From: Henriciella sp.
GTDB taxonomy: Bacteria; Pseudomonadota; Alphaproteobacteria; Caulobacterales; Hyphomonadaceae
Length of the DNA: 64,000 nucleotides
Reading direction: 5' to 3'
NCBI RefSeq assembly: GCF_029936995.1
Contig: NZ_JAPYRE010000008.1
Coordinates: forward strand, 1 to 64,000
In this document: in pieces, positions 27,413 to 36,879 of the stretch
Layout: each line of letters starts with the position of its first letter
How positions within the stretch are numbered: position 1 is the first letter of the stretch
The notes under the pieces: model-generated
Database searches by the model: none
The model's input: only the letters and a program-made list of their open reading frames with translations
What the model was told of the DNA's origin: nothing
Translations under genes and position numbers: made by a program

Positions 27413-27452
27413 GGGCGCGTTCAGGCGCCGGCGCGCCCCCTAGCCAAAAAAA
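27413..27452 (-). promoter_or_regulatory. Candidate programmed -1 frameshift site at the PfaA/KR junction
   Basis: On the minus strand the codons read GAT TTT TTT GGC TAG. The heptamer T TTT TTT (27452-27446) fits the X XXY YYZ form in the zero frame. Seven bases later a 7-bp GC stem GGGCGCG/CGCGCCC (27438-27432 with 27419-27413) closes a 12-nt loop. A -1 slip avoids the TAG and leads through 28 sense codons, rich in Pro and Ala, in frame into the KR ATG at 27362. A sequencing error in the seven-base run or a true mutation would look the same. Confidence 0.55.
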
Positions 27453-30400
27453 TCGGCGATCTTCCGGATCGAGCGCAATTCTGCAATCTGCTCTGGTTCG
27501 ACTTCCGGCAGGTTGGGCATCTGCTCACGCAGGGCAGACAGGATTTCCACCTGCTTGATGGAGTCGACACCGAGTTCGCCTTCAAGGTCCATGTCGTCTT
27601 CCAGCATGTCGGCCGGATAGCCTGTCTTGTCGGCAATCAGGCTGCGGACGAGTTCGGCCATGTTGCATGTGGCGGCAGGGGCGGGTGCAGGGGCTGGCGC
27701 CTGTGTCGCCGCCATTGCGGGGGCATGGGCCGTACCATTGGTCATACCGTTCGTGCCGGAAGCAGCGGCAGCACCATTCCGGGCCGGTGCAGGCTGGGCC
27801 GCGGCGGTTGCCGCCGGGGCGAGGAAATCCGCGATTTTCCGGATCGAACGCAATTCTGCAATCTGTTCGGGCTCGATCTCGGGCAGATCAGGCATCTGCT
27901 CGCGCAGGGCTGAGAGGATCTCGACCTGCTTGATGGAGTCGACGCCTAGCTCGCCCTCAAGATCCATGTCGGGCTCCAGCATATCCTGCGGGTAGCCGGT
28001 CTTCTCGGCCACAAGCGACGCCACAAGGCCGCTGAAATCCTGTCCCGCCGGAGGCTGTGCAGGCACCGGGGCTGGAGCAGCCGGAGCAACGGGCTGGGCG
28101 GCAGGGGCTAGAGCCGGGGCAGAAGCGACAGGCGGTTGTGGCTGAGGGGCGGCCTGCTGGACCGGAGCAGCTTGCGGTGCTGGCTGGGATGGGGGTGTTG
28201 GGGCCTGTGTCTGTGTCTGGGGTGCAGGATTAATGGCCGGGGCCGGCGGCGGCGCGATGTGGCGGCGTGTGGTGTTCTGGTCGATCATCTGTCCAGCACC
28301 CGCAGATCCCAGCACATTCGCTGACGCCTGGAGATAGTTCGCGTGGGCGACACGCAGGGCCTCGATATAGTCGGCATGGGCCGCTGTCATATTGGCGTGA
28401 ATGCGTTCGGCGGCGTCGCTGGCGGGGCGGTCATCATACTGGGACACGGGCGGTACTCCTGGCGGGGTCTGGGAAGGTTGCGGGGCGGCCTCTGGCTGGG
28501 CCGCTGACAATGGCTTGGGATCTGTGACGGACGGCGGGCTGGCCGCGGGTTCGGGATTGGGCGGCGGCAGGCCGGCTGCCCCGCCTTCAGGCGGATAGGG
28601 CTTGCGGTAGTTCGCGCCAGTGAGGTCGATCGTGTGCTTTGAGCGCGGTTTGCGCGGAGCGGGCGCGGGCATGTTGGCGAACAGCGCCTCGAAATCGACC
28701 GGATGACCGAGGACAGCGAGCTTGCCGAGCCCGGCGAGGAAAGCGGCAAGGCCGTTGCCCTTCCTGTCATCAAGCGAGACGGCCTCTGCCCGGCCGGGAA
28801 GGATCTGGCCGACAAGTGTGGTGAGCACTGTGCCGGGACCAGCCTCGACAAAGGTGGTAACGCCATCCGCGTGCATCGCTTCGACGATGGCGCGGAAGCG
28901 GACCGGGCTTTCGATCTGTGTGGCGAGCAGGTCGCGTTGTGCCTTGTAGGCGAGCGGATAGCGTTTTGCCGAGACATTGGCATAGACCGGGAAGCGGGCT
29001 TTCGAAAACTCTGTCTTCTCAAGGGCCTTGCGGAATGGACCGACTGCACCTGCCACGATGGGTGAATGAAACGCAGAGGCGACGGGCAGGCGCCGGGCCT
29101 TGATACCTGTCGCCTCTATCGCCACTCGTGCGGATTCTATTGCTGCGACAGGGCCTGAGAGGACCGTCTGTGTCGGCGCGTTATCATTGGCGATGACAAC
29201 ATCCGGGTGGCTTTCAAGCAGGGTGGCAAGGTCTTCGGCAGCGGCCTGCGTGGCGAGCATTGCGCCTTCATTCGAGGCGGCGGCCTTTGCCATAAGTTTC
29301 GCGCGTTTGTGCGCGGTGCTCAGTGCGTCTTTCGAACTCAAGCTGCCTGCAGATTGCAAGGCCATGATTTCCCCGAAGCTGTGGCCGGCGGCCATGTCCG
29401 GGGTGACGCCAGCCTTGTCCAGCACGCCAAGCGTTGCCAGCGTGGCGGCAGCAAGCGCGGGCTGGGCGTTTTCCATCGCCGTCAACGTATCGGCTTGCGC
29501 CTTGGCTTCCTCCTCGGTGTAGGCAGAGGGCGGAAAGGCGAGATTGTGCAGCGCCTGCGGCCCGGTCTTCTTGTGACTGGCCGCAAGGTCCCAGGCGGCC
29601 AGTGCTTCTGGGAACGCAAGCGCAAGATCGCGTCCCATCCCGACATACTGGCTGCCCTGACCCGGCATCAGGAAGGCCAGCTTGCCCGGTTTTGCGGGCG
29701 TGAGCGCGATGCTGGTGCCTTTGGGGAGAGGTGCGGTTTCGGCCTGGCCCGCACGGATGAGTACCGTAATTTTCGCTGCCTTGGTGGCAAAGTCCCCTGT
29801 GTCGGTTGCCACAATCGCGGCGCGGCAGGGGGCGTCCGGCTCGAAGTCCGCATGGCTCTCGCTGGCAGTGATGGCGAGGTCTTCCTCGTGTACCATGCGC
29901 TGGGCGTAAGCCTCTATGGCTTTGGCCAGGGCTTCGCTGTCGCGTGCAGACATCATGACCAGTTCCGCCGGAAGGGCGCGTTCGGGCATGACTGCTGCGG
30001 GCCCGTCATATTCCTCCAGCGTAATATGGAAGTTCGAGCCGCCGAACCCGAATGAACTGACCGAGGCCCGGCGCCTGTGGTCTGATTTGCGCACCCAGGG
30101 GCGCAGTTCCCGGTTGGGATAGAAAGGCGATCCGGCGAGTGCCGGGGCAGGCGCATCGACCTTGAGGGTCGGCGGGTAGGCCTTGCGGCTGAGCGCCATC
30201 GCTGTCTTGATGAGGCTGGCCGCACCGGCGGCTGCCTTGGTGTGGCCGATCTGCGATTTGACCGAACCAATGGCGCACCAGGGCTCCTCCACCGGCTCTC
30301 CGTCAGGCGCGAAGACGAGCTTCAGCCCCCCAATCTCGGCGGCATCGCCGGCCTTGGTGCCGGTGCCGTGCGCTTCGACAAGCTCCACAGTCCGGGGGTC

Positions 30401-31402
30401 GTACCCAGCCTGATCGTAAGCGCGTTTCAGGGCGCGTGCCTGGCCGGTCGGCAGGGGCGCGTAGATCGCCGTGGCGCGTCCGTCAGAGCCAGCCCCAAGC
30501 CCCTTGATGACAGCGTGGATACGGTTGCGGTCTCGCTCGGCATCGGCAAGGCGGCGCAGGGCGAGTATGCCGATGCCCTCGCCGAGCATCGTGCCATCGG
30601 CCCTGTCAGAAAAAGGCCGGCAGTCCTCGCTCATGGAAAGGGCCGGGGTTTTCGAGAAGCACATATACATCAGGATGTCGTTCAGCGCGTCCGAACCGCC
30701 AGCGAGCACCATGTCGCTGTCGCCTGAGTTCAGCTCATGCAGGGCGACCTGTATCGCCGAGAGCGACGAGGCGCAGGCCGCATCCGTGACATAGTTGCTG
30801 CCGCCAAGGTCCATCCGATTGGCGATGCGCCCGGCGACAACATTGCCGAGCAGGCCGGGGAAGGTGCTCTCTTTCCATTCAGAGAAGTTTGAAGAGATAC
30901 GGTCAGCGATTTCCTGGACCTGGGCTTCAGGGAGGCCAGCCTCCCGCAAGCCTTTCACCCATGACGGGCGTTGCAGACGGCCTGACATATGGCCGACCAG
31001 TTCGGTCGCCGACGCGACGCCGAGGACGCAGCTGGTTCGCTCGCGGCTGATCGTGCCATTGCTCGCGGCTTCGGCCTCGTCGAGCGCTTGCTGGGCCACG
31101 ATGAGGGCAAGTAGCTGGGCGGTGTCGGTCGCCTCGATCTGGTTGGGCGGGATGCCAAAGTCGAGCGGGTCGAAGCCCTGCGGCGAGAGAAAGCCCCCGC
31201 GCCGGCCATAGGTCTTGTCACGGGCGCGCGGATCGGCGTCGTAATAATCCTCGATCAGCCAGTGGGTCGGCGGAACAGGGCCGAGCGTATCGACACCCTC
31301 GGCAATGTCGCGCCAGTAGCCAGCCGTGTCGCCGCGGCCGGGGAAAATGGCGCCGAGGCCGACAATGGCGATATCTGCCGGTTGATTTTTGCTGCTGCTC
31401 AT
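27440..31402 (-). CDS. pfaA: Multidomain lipid synthase subunit, PfaA-like (KS-AT-ACP-ACP)
   Basis: 1320 residues. The ketosynthase (about 8-470) has Cys210 in DAACASS, EAHGTGTKAGD and GHTKAAAG. The acyltransferase (about 590-900) has FLMPGQGSQYVGMG and Ser675 in GHSFGE. A Pro/Gln/Ala-rich linker is followed by two acyl carrier domains, each with LGVDSIK for the phosphopantetheine serine, almost identical to each other, at about 1130-1205 and 1250-1320. Known PUFA synthases carry four to nine ACPs and a KR after them; here only two ACPs precede a TAG. The start follows GAGGGG, 26 nt after the PfaD-type gene. It performs chain extension with malonyl units. Confidence 0.93.
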   Translation of the reverse strand: MSSSKNQPADIAIVGLGAIFPGRGDTAGYWRDIAEGVDTLGPVPPTHWLIEDYYDADPRARDKTYGRRGGFLSPQGFDPLDFGIPPNQIEATDTAQLLALIVAQQALDEAEAASNGTISRERTSCVLGVASATELVGHMSGRLQRPSWVKGLREAGLPEAQVQEIADRISSNFSEWKESTFPGLLGNVVAGRIANRMDLGGSNYVTDAACASSLSAIQVALHELNSGDSDMVLAGGSDALNDILMYMCFSKTPALSMSEDCRPFSDRADGTMLGEGIGILALRRLADAERDRNRIHAVIKGLGAGSDGRATAIYAPLPTGQARALKRAYDQAGYDPRTVELVEAHGTGTKAGDAAEIGGLKLVFAPDGEPVEEPWCAIGSVKSQIGHTKAAAGAASLIKTAMALSRKAYPPTLKVDAPAPALAGSPFYPNRELRPWVRKSDHRRRASVSSFGFGGSNFHITLEEYDGPAAVMPERALPAELVMMSARDSEALAKAIEAYAQRMVHEEDLAITASESHADFEPDAPCRAAIVATDTGDFATKAAKITVLIRAGQAETAPLPKGTSIALTPAKPGKLAFLMPGQGSQYVGMGRDLALAFPEALAAWDLAASHKKTGPQALHNLAFPPSAYTEEEAKAQADTLTAMENAQPALAAATLATLGVLDKAGVTPDMAAGHSFGEIMALQSAGSLSSKDALSTAHKRAKLMAKAAASNEGAMLATQAAAEDLATLLESHPDVVIANDNAPTQTVLSGPVAAIESARVAIEATGIKARRLPVASAFHSPIVAGAVGPFRKALEKTEFSKARFPVYANVSAKRYPLAYKAQRDLLATQIESPVRFRAIVEAMHADGVTTFVEAGPGTVLTTLVGQILPGRAEAVSLDDRKGNGLAAFLAGLGKLAVLGHPVDFEALFANMPAPAPRKPRSKHTIDLTGANYRKPYPPEGGAAGLPPPNPEPAASPPSVTDPKPLSAAQPEAAPQPSQTPPGVPPVSQYDDRPASDAAERIHANMTAAHADYIEALRVAHANYLQASANVLGSAGAGQMIDQNTTRRHIAPPPAPAINPAPQTQTQAPTPPSQPAPQAAPVQQAAPQPQPPVASAPALAPAAQPVAPAAPAPVPAQPPAGQDFSGLVASLVAEKTGYPQDMLEPDMDLEGELGVDSIKQVEILSALREQMPDLPEIEPEQIAELRSIRKIADFLAPAATAAAQPAPARNGAAAASGTNGMTNGTAHAPAMAATQAPAPAPAPAATCNMAELVRSLIADKTGYPADMLEDDMDLEGELGVDSIKQVEILSALREQMPNLPEVEPEQIAELRSIRKIADFFG

Positions 31403-31428
31403 TCTGATCAGCCCCTCAACTGATATAC

Positions 31429-32844
31429 TTATTCAAATAGGCCGGGCGTATAGACAAAGGATGACGATGGGATGTCATGACCGCTGGCCCGCATGGCCTG
31501 CATACGGGTGATATGGGCGGCGCCGTCGAGCAGGTTCCAGGCAATCTGCTTGACTGTCCGGTTCTCAAGTGCCTCGAGCGGAGAGCCTTTCACCCATTCA
31601 TTGAAAGCGCCCATGGCCGGGCCGCACCAGATCTGGAAATCGCGGGTGCGGGCGGCCTCGCCCTCGCGGGCCCATTGTGCCCCGAAGAAGAGATAGCGCC
31701 GGAAGACGAGCGCCATCTGGCGGCGTGCGTCGCCTGCGGCGCGCTCGAGTTCCGCCGGGTTGGTGCGCTGCATGTAGTTCTCGGTCTTGCTCCAGGCTTC
31801 TGCGTAGGTCTCGCCAAGAGCTGTCTCGATGAATTTCTGTTCGTCAGGTGAGCAGTCCTTGAAACCTGTGCGAGACTGGTAGATGGCCCACATACGGTTG
31901 CCGCGCATGGCAAACAGTGTACCGCGTTTGAGCACCTGCACCTGCACGCCCTGTTCGAACATGTCGGCCGCAGGGGTCATGGCGATGTCGGCCGGACCGG
32001 CACCGGCCAGCAATTTGCGGCCTTCCAGTGACAGCCCGGACTCGATAGCGGCCTGATTGACTGAGCCTGTGAGGATGTAGGCGGCCCCCATCTGGTAGGC
32101 GGCAGCCGCCGCCCAGGGTGTGCCGATCCCGCCGGCGAGACCAATCCTGATAAGATCGGGCGAGAGGCCATGTGCTGAGCAGATTTCTGCGCGGGTCTGC
32201 GCCAGTGAGGAAAACAGCGGCCCGGCGGGGCGGTTGTCCGTGTGACCGCCACTATCGGACTCGGCTGTGATGTCGCCAGCGACTGGTACAAGGCGGGCCA
32301 GCTCTGCCTGTTCAGGTGTGATGTCACCAGCTGCGACCAGCTCCTGAAGAAGCTTTTGCGGAGCGGGGGCCATGAAATGGCGGGCGACCTCTGCGCGGGA
32401 AACCTTTGCGACGACATGCGTGGTTCGCATGATCTCACCATCAGGGCCACGTGAGAGGCCACGGGCGCTGTAACGCACGATCTCTTTTGAGAGCGCCATG
32501 AAGGCTGAAGCCGACACACGCGCGACGCCGCGATCCAGGAAAAGGTCTACGACTGCACGTTCATAACCGGGCTGTTGTGGTGAATGGATAAGATTGGCGC
32601 CCCAGGCCGGAGCATCCTTGCCGAGGCCGGCCTCGATCTCATCAAGGCCCTCGGCGATCGTTTCTGGGCGCAGGCCGGCGCTGCCATAGAAGCCCATCAG
32701 CCCGGCCCTGACGGCCGCGATGACCATGCTGGGCGTTGCAATGCCGCGGGCCATTTCACCAACGACATAGGCAAACCGGCTGCCGTGCTGGCGTGTGAAA
32801 CTGCGGTCGCCGAGCCACTCGGGATGGATGTCAGCCGGGCTCAT
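31429..32844 (-). CDS. pfaD: PfaD-type enoyl reductase of the lipid synthase
   Basis: About 471 residues from ATG 32844; a GTG at 32934 would add 30 residues of low complexity. It is a TIM-barrel FMN protein of the 2-nitropropane dioxygenase superfamily. It has the PfaD signatures MGFYGSAGL near the N-terminus, the long ITAESDSGGHTDNRP loop, GLAGGIGTPWAAAAAYQMGA and the C-terminal helical part with AQWAREGEAARTRDFQIWCGP. In PUFA synthases it reduces the trans-2-enoyl-ACP intermediate. Being first in the operon is unusual, since pfaD normally comes last. Confidence 0.93.
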   Translation of the reverse strand: MSPADIHPEWLGDRSFTRQHGSRFAYVVGEMARGIATPSMVIAAVRAGLMGFYGSAGLRPETIAEGLDEIEAGLGKDAPAWGANLIHSPQQPGYERAVVDLFLDRGVARVSASAFMALSKEIVRYSARGLSRGPDGEIMRTTHVVAKVSRAEVARHFMAPAPQKLLQELVAAGDITPEQAELARLVPVAGDITAESDSGGHTDNRPAGPLFSSLAQTRAEICSAHGLSPDLIRIGLAGGIGTPWAAAAAYQMGAAYILTGSVNQAAIESGLSLEGRKLLAGAGPADIAMTPAADMFEQGVQVQVLKRGTLFAMRGNRMWAIYQSRTGFKDCSPDEQKFIETALGETYAEAWSKTENYMQRTNPAELERAAGDARRQMALVFRRYLFFGAQWAREGEAARTRDFQIWCGPAMGAFNEWVKGSPLEALENRTVKQIAWNLLDGAAHITRMQAMRASGHDIPSSSFVYTPGLFE

Positions 32845-33128
32845 CGTGGAACTTGGGGAAGGTAATGATGTCCGGTTTTCAACCTTCGAGGTTGAAGCGG
32901 ATTTGTCCGAGTGGAGCCATGGTGAATTCAACACAGCGCTTCATTCCCCCTCTGGTTGCAAATGTAACCGTGAATCGCGCTATGCTGCAATGCAGGATCG
33001 ACGCCAGAGGGGGCATTTTCTCCAAGGCTGTGTCTTTCTTGTGTGGGCTTCCCAGTAAAATGCTCAATACTGTTGCAACTGCAAGGAATTTGCCCTGCGT
33101 GCGAAAGCCCTGTCATGGCGGGGCTGGC
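32845..33128. promoter_or_regulatory. Intergenic region upstream of the lipid synthase operon
   Basis: About 280 nt between the PEPC-like gene end and the PfaD-type gene, both on the minus strand. A 6-bp GGGGCT/AGCCCC hairpin overlaps the PEPC stop codon but lacks a T-run. Moderately AT-rich sequence at 33040-33090 should contain the operon promoter. No specific operator was recognised. Confidence 0.4.
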
Positions 33129-35978
33129 CTAGCCCCAGGCACCGTAGACATGACAATTTGCAACCGAAATCCGCCGTATCAGTTCGCCTGCCAGGCGAAG
33201 GGGATGGAGAATTTCATGATGGAGCTTGTCATAGCCAGCCGCACTCGACTGGCTCGCCTCGAAGCCCCGTTCTGAAACACCGGAAATGATATCCGTTTCG
33301 TTCCGGGACGCCGGGAAGATCGTCTCCAGCATTTCGACGGCCTCACCGATCCTCAAATTCAGGATCAGGCCGATGATTTCTTCCAGGCTGATATCGTGAC
33401 GGGCCGAAAGGTTGCGCATGCGCCCGACAAGGCTGAGCGCATACATCATGACGGCCTGACGGGTGGCGTGCAGCACATGGGGCTCAAGCCGGGACTCGTG
33501 GCGTGTCTCCACGCTGGGAGCATCATCAAGCGCAGCGAGCAGGTTGTCGAACTTCATGAGGTCGAGAGCCAGAATATCGGCAATGCGGTTCAGGCTGGTC
33601 GTTGTCCGGTAGTCACCGAGCACCCCGGCGATGCGTTGCATGGCATCCTCGCTATGCACATCCCCGTGCTTTGCCAGCGCCAGCCAGACTTGCGGGTCGT
33701 AGACACTGGCATAGCCGCGCAGCACAGGCAGGCTGGTCAGCATCCTGGCTTTCGTGGCGAGCATGACAAGCGCATGCATACGCGGAGATGTGTTGATGAG
33801 ATCCTTCAGGCGTCCAGCTTCGCGCTGCATTGAGGAACCGATGCCACAGGCGGAATTGAGCGGCACGCCGAGCTGCTGGAGCATCGCATTATGCGAGATG
33901 GCGCGGATGGCCGAAGGCCCGGCCATGCTGCCGGCCCGTTTGACCGGACGCGACCCGGCCTTGACCAGGAAACCTGCCGTGAAGCCGCCGAGGAGCTGGG
34001 CATAGTCGCCCTCCACAAAGAGGGTTTCATGCCAGTTCCTGAGCGTACGGTAAGCGTCCCAGACAAAATCCGTGCGGACATAGAAAGGGTCATCATACGA
34101 GGGACTGGTTGGTGACAGGACATGCTCACAAAAGGCGGCATAGCTGGCTTCGGACAGGTCTGGCGTTGCGAAGTGCATGAAGCCGTCGCCGCCCTGGAAG
34201 CTCACTTCGTGCATGGGGTGCAGGCCGCGTCCGACAAGCTCACTACGTGTCCAGCGGGTGAGCAGGTGGTCGAAACGCTGTTCGAAACTGCCCGGATAGG
34301 CACCCCGGCCCATCGACTCGCCATGCGTGTTGAAGAAGAGAAGGCCAGTGCCGGGCAATTTCTCACCAAGCGCGCGTCCGATCAGACTATGAATGCGCTC
34401 GATCGCCATGTTGCCGGCAATTTGCCCGATAAAGCGCCCGGAATCGGAAAAACCGAGCTGGATCGAGAGATAGCCGCGCTGTTTCACATAATCGATGAAG
34501 GCGGGCTCCTCGAGCAGGCGTTCGACGAACCGTCCGCCGGTCTCAAGGGCCTCGGGTGTCTCGAAGAGGGGCGAGATATCGAGTGCATGATCAACGCCAT
34601 ACTGGCGGGCGAGATGCAGTGCACCCATTACAGTGGCCGGGTTTTCGCTCTCCGCAATCAGGAAGCGGATCGGCGAGCCGGCATCAATATGTTTGAGAAT
34701 CTGGGCGCACATCATGAACTGGCGGCGCGCGGTCGACTGCTCGATGAACAGGTCGGCGAAGTTTACATCGCGCACCTTGTTGCTCGCGGCCATTTCGGAA
34801 AGCTGGCTGAGCGCCAGGCGGCCGAAATCCTCGTCCTCTGTTTCCAGGCCGAGGTCCCGGGAGAGCACACTGCGCACCTGGGCGGCGTTGACCCGCAGGT
34901 GGATGCGTGCCGTGCCGAGTTGTAGCGCCTCGATTTCGGCCCGCAGGACCTGTAGCGCGGCAGCTGTATTGTCCGGGGTCGCCTCGTCCTCGATGAGGCC
35001 TGTGAGGGGGGCGATTATTTCCGCACTGTCGGTTATCCGGTCGGTGGTGTCTTCCGTGAGGAAATTGGCTGCGCGCACCAGCGTATCCGGATCGAGCAGG
35101 TCTCCCTCAAACAGGGTTGCAGCTTCAGTCGTGAAAGCCCGCGCCTTTGCGAGACGGTCAATCAGGGCATCCAGCTTGCCGCCAGCATCGATGCCGGAAA
35201 GCCGGTCTTCGTAATAGGCGAGCTGGGCCTGCTTTTCGCGGAGCCTGAGCGCGATGGACTGTGACCAGTGAATATCGGTGCGTCCATCAAGATCGTAGCC
35301 GACCCAGCTGGCGATTGTGGGCAGGACGGGCGCGAAGCTGCGCCAGGTGTCGGGAAAACGTGCCCGGGCGATCTCGGTGACCAGCCCGGCATAATGACGG
35401 GCGGCATCGCGGGCATTTGCAATCGCCTGTTGGGCTTCTTCATGCTCACTGGCCAGCGTTATTTGTTCCGGCCAGTCCTCATTCGAGGCATAGGCTTCGG
35501 TCTTCAGGCGGGCAAGCGTGGTGTCGTCATTGGTCGAGACATGCGCGGCGAAAGCCTCCCGGAGCGTACGCGAGAGTGCGAAGGTGGGGTGAGCGGTGAA
35601 GACGATGCCGCCATGCGCGGTGCCTGCCGCCCTGGTGAAGGCCTCGCGCCCTTCATCAGCGGCGGCTTCCAGCCGGGCTCGGACCTGCGACCACGGATCT
35701 CCAGCGCCGACGGCCTCGTGCTGCTCGCGGAAACGTCCGGCGCGTTCACAGAGGAGATCGAAGTGGATGGTATCGACAAGGCCGGTCAGCTCTTTCAGCG
35801 TGTGACGCCCGCTGTCGAGATCCTGGAACAGGTTGAGCGCCAGGGAGAAGACGGAATTGGTCAGCGGGTCGGTCTCGATCTTTGACGCGTCGGCACGCAG
35901 GCGATCCAGCAGTGTGTCCCGGTCGATCGGAAGGGCTGTCGTCTTGCCTGCTGTCTGGCCGGTCTTTGGGTCTGTCAT
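33129..35978 (-). CDS. Divergent phosphoenolpyruvate carboxylase homologue
   Basis: 949 residues from ATG 35978, which follows CGGAG; the open frame runs 64 codons further upstream without plausible content. The overall PEPC layout is recognisable. VFTAHPTFALSRT keeps the catalytic His, but the usual TAHPTE-x-x-RRT is altered. GFSDSGRFIGQIAGN takes the place of GYSDSxKDAG, and THGESMGRGAYPG replaces the HGRGGSxGRGG loop. The terminal RNTG signature is missing. The enzyme family converts PEP and bicarbonate to oxaloacetate. With so many catalytic-loop changes, activity is uncertain, although the copy is intact and long. It is separate from the lipid synthase operon by about 280 nt. Confidence 0.8.
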   Translation of the reverse strand: MTDPKTGQTAGKTTALPIDRDTLLDRLRADASKIETDPLTNSVFSLALNLFQDLDSGRHTLKELTGLVDTIHFDLLCERAGRFREQHEAVGAGDPWSQVRARLEAAADEGREAFTRAAGTAHGGIVFTAHPTFALSRTLREAFAAHVSTNDDTTLARLKTEAYASNEDWPEQITLASEHEEAQQAIANARDAARHYAGLVTEIARARFPDTWRSFAPVLPTIASWVGYDLDGRTDIHWSQSIALRLREKQAQLAYYEDRLSGIDAGGKLDALIDRLAKARAFTTEAATLFEGDLLDPDTLVRAANFLTEDTTDRITDSAEIIAPLTGLIEDEATPDNTAAALQVLRAEIEALQLGTARIHLRVNAAQVRSVLSRDLGLETEDEDFGRLALSQLSEMAASNKVRDVNFADLFIEQSTARRQFMMCAQILKHIDAGSPIRFLIAESENPATVMGALHLARQYGVDHALDISPLFETPEALETGGRFVERLLEEPAFIDYVKQRGYLSIQLGFSDSGRFIGQIAGNMAIERIHSLIGRALGEKLPGTGLLFFNTHGESMGRGAYPGSFEQRFDHLLTRWTRSELVGRGLHPMHEVSFQGGDGFMHFATPDLSEASYAAFCEHVLSPTSPSYDDPFYVRTDFVWDAYRTLRNWHETLFVEGDYAQLLGGFTAGFLVKAGSRPVKRAGSMAGPSAIRAISHNAMLQQLGVPLNSACGIGSSMQREAGRLKDLINTSPRMHALVMLATKARMLTSLPVLRGYASVYDPQVWLALAKHGDVHSEDAMQRIAGVLGDYRTTTSLNRIADILALDLMKFDNLLAALDDAPSVETRHESRLEPHVLHATRQAVMMYALSLVGRMRNLSARHDISLEEIIGLILNLRIGEAVEMLETIFPASRNETDIISGVSERGFEASQSSAAGYDKLHHEILHPLRLAGELIRRISVANCHVYGAWG

Positions 35979-36218
35979 CCTGGCTCCGTGGTCTTGTCGA
36001 GGGTACGGCACCTGCCGCGGGGATAACCAGAACTGGAACTCTCGAAGCGCTGAAGTCAAGCCAAGCGCGCGCATAGCTGGGATGTGGCATGTGAGCGCCG
36101 GACATTTTGGCGGGGTCTGGACCGATTGACGCTGTGTCAGCATGGCGTCCGGAGAAAATTCATGGCTCAATAATGAAAACGCGCCCGTGAGAGGCGTAGA
36201 TCATGGGAGGATGAAGCG

Positions 36219-36860
36219 ATGCCAAGGCTGAAACAGGTTGCCCGCAAGGATGCCGATCCCTTCGCGCAGAAACTTTATGACGTCCTTTTCGGGGACCGCG
36301 ACCCTGTTGCCGAGCCAGGCACTGCGACAGGCACGCCGGGCAACTGGTGGACGGTCTTCGCGCTGGTGCCGGACGCGTTCAAGCACACGACGGAAGGCTT
36401 TCAATTCTACCGTTCGAAGAACCGCAAGATTGACCCGAAGCTGCGCGAACTCGGCCAGATCAGGGCCGGCTGGGCGCGTGGTTCGCAATTCGTGTTTTCA
36501 CAGCATTGCAAGGCAAGCCGGGATGTGGGCTTGAGCGAGGCACAGATCGAGGCGATCCCGCACTGGCAGGTAGCTGATTGCTGGTCGAAGTTGGAACGGG
36601 CGGTGCTTGCCTACACAGACTGCCTCGTCCTTCAGGGCGGGCGCGTGCCCGACGGGATTTTCGATGCCCTCAAGGCTGAACTTTCGGACGAAGAGATTCT
36701 CGAGCTGACCTATGTGACGGCGACTTATGATATGCATGCCACGATGAGCCGGGCGCTCAGGCTCGAATATGACGATGTCGACGAGCGCATCGTCGAGGTT
36801 GCCCCGCCGGAGGGCTCGAGCGCCGATGTCATGAGCATGGTCGACGAAAAGAAAAAGTAA
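36219..36860 (+). CDS. Carboxymuconolactone decarboxylase/AhpD-like protein
   Basis: 213 residues with GGGAGG 8 nt before the ATG. The helical CMD fold is indicated by RELGQIRAGWARGSQFVFSQHCKASRDVGLSE. It carries one cysteine and histidine in the QHC position where AhpD has CxxC and His. LELTYVTATYDMHATMSRAL lies near the end. The single Cys suggests a CMD-like lyase or reductase without the thiol pair. It is followed after 19 nt by a VOC gene, a likely two-gene operon. Confidence 0.82.
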   Translation: MPRLKQVARKDADPFAQKLYDVLFGDRDPVAEPGTATGTPGNWWTVFALVPDAFKHTTEGFQFYRSKNRKIDPKLRELGQIRAGWARGSQFVFSQHCKASRDVGLSEAQIEAIPHWQVADCWSKLERAVLAYTDCLVLQGGRVPDGIFDALKAELSDEEILELTYVTATYDMHATMSRALRLEYDDVDERIVEVAPPEGSSADVMSMVDEKKK

Positions 36861-36879
36861 GGACGGGAGGAGTAAGGAA

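Noticed and set aside
31429-32844. Naming the PfaD-type protein a nitronate monooxygenase
   Set aside because: Length, the ESDSGGHTDNRP loop and its operon with KS/AT/ACP genes fit PfaD-type enoyl reductase much better.
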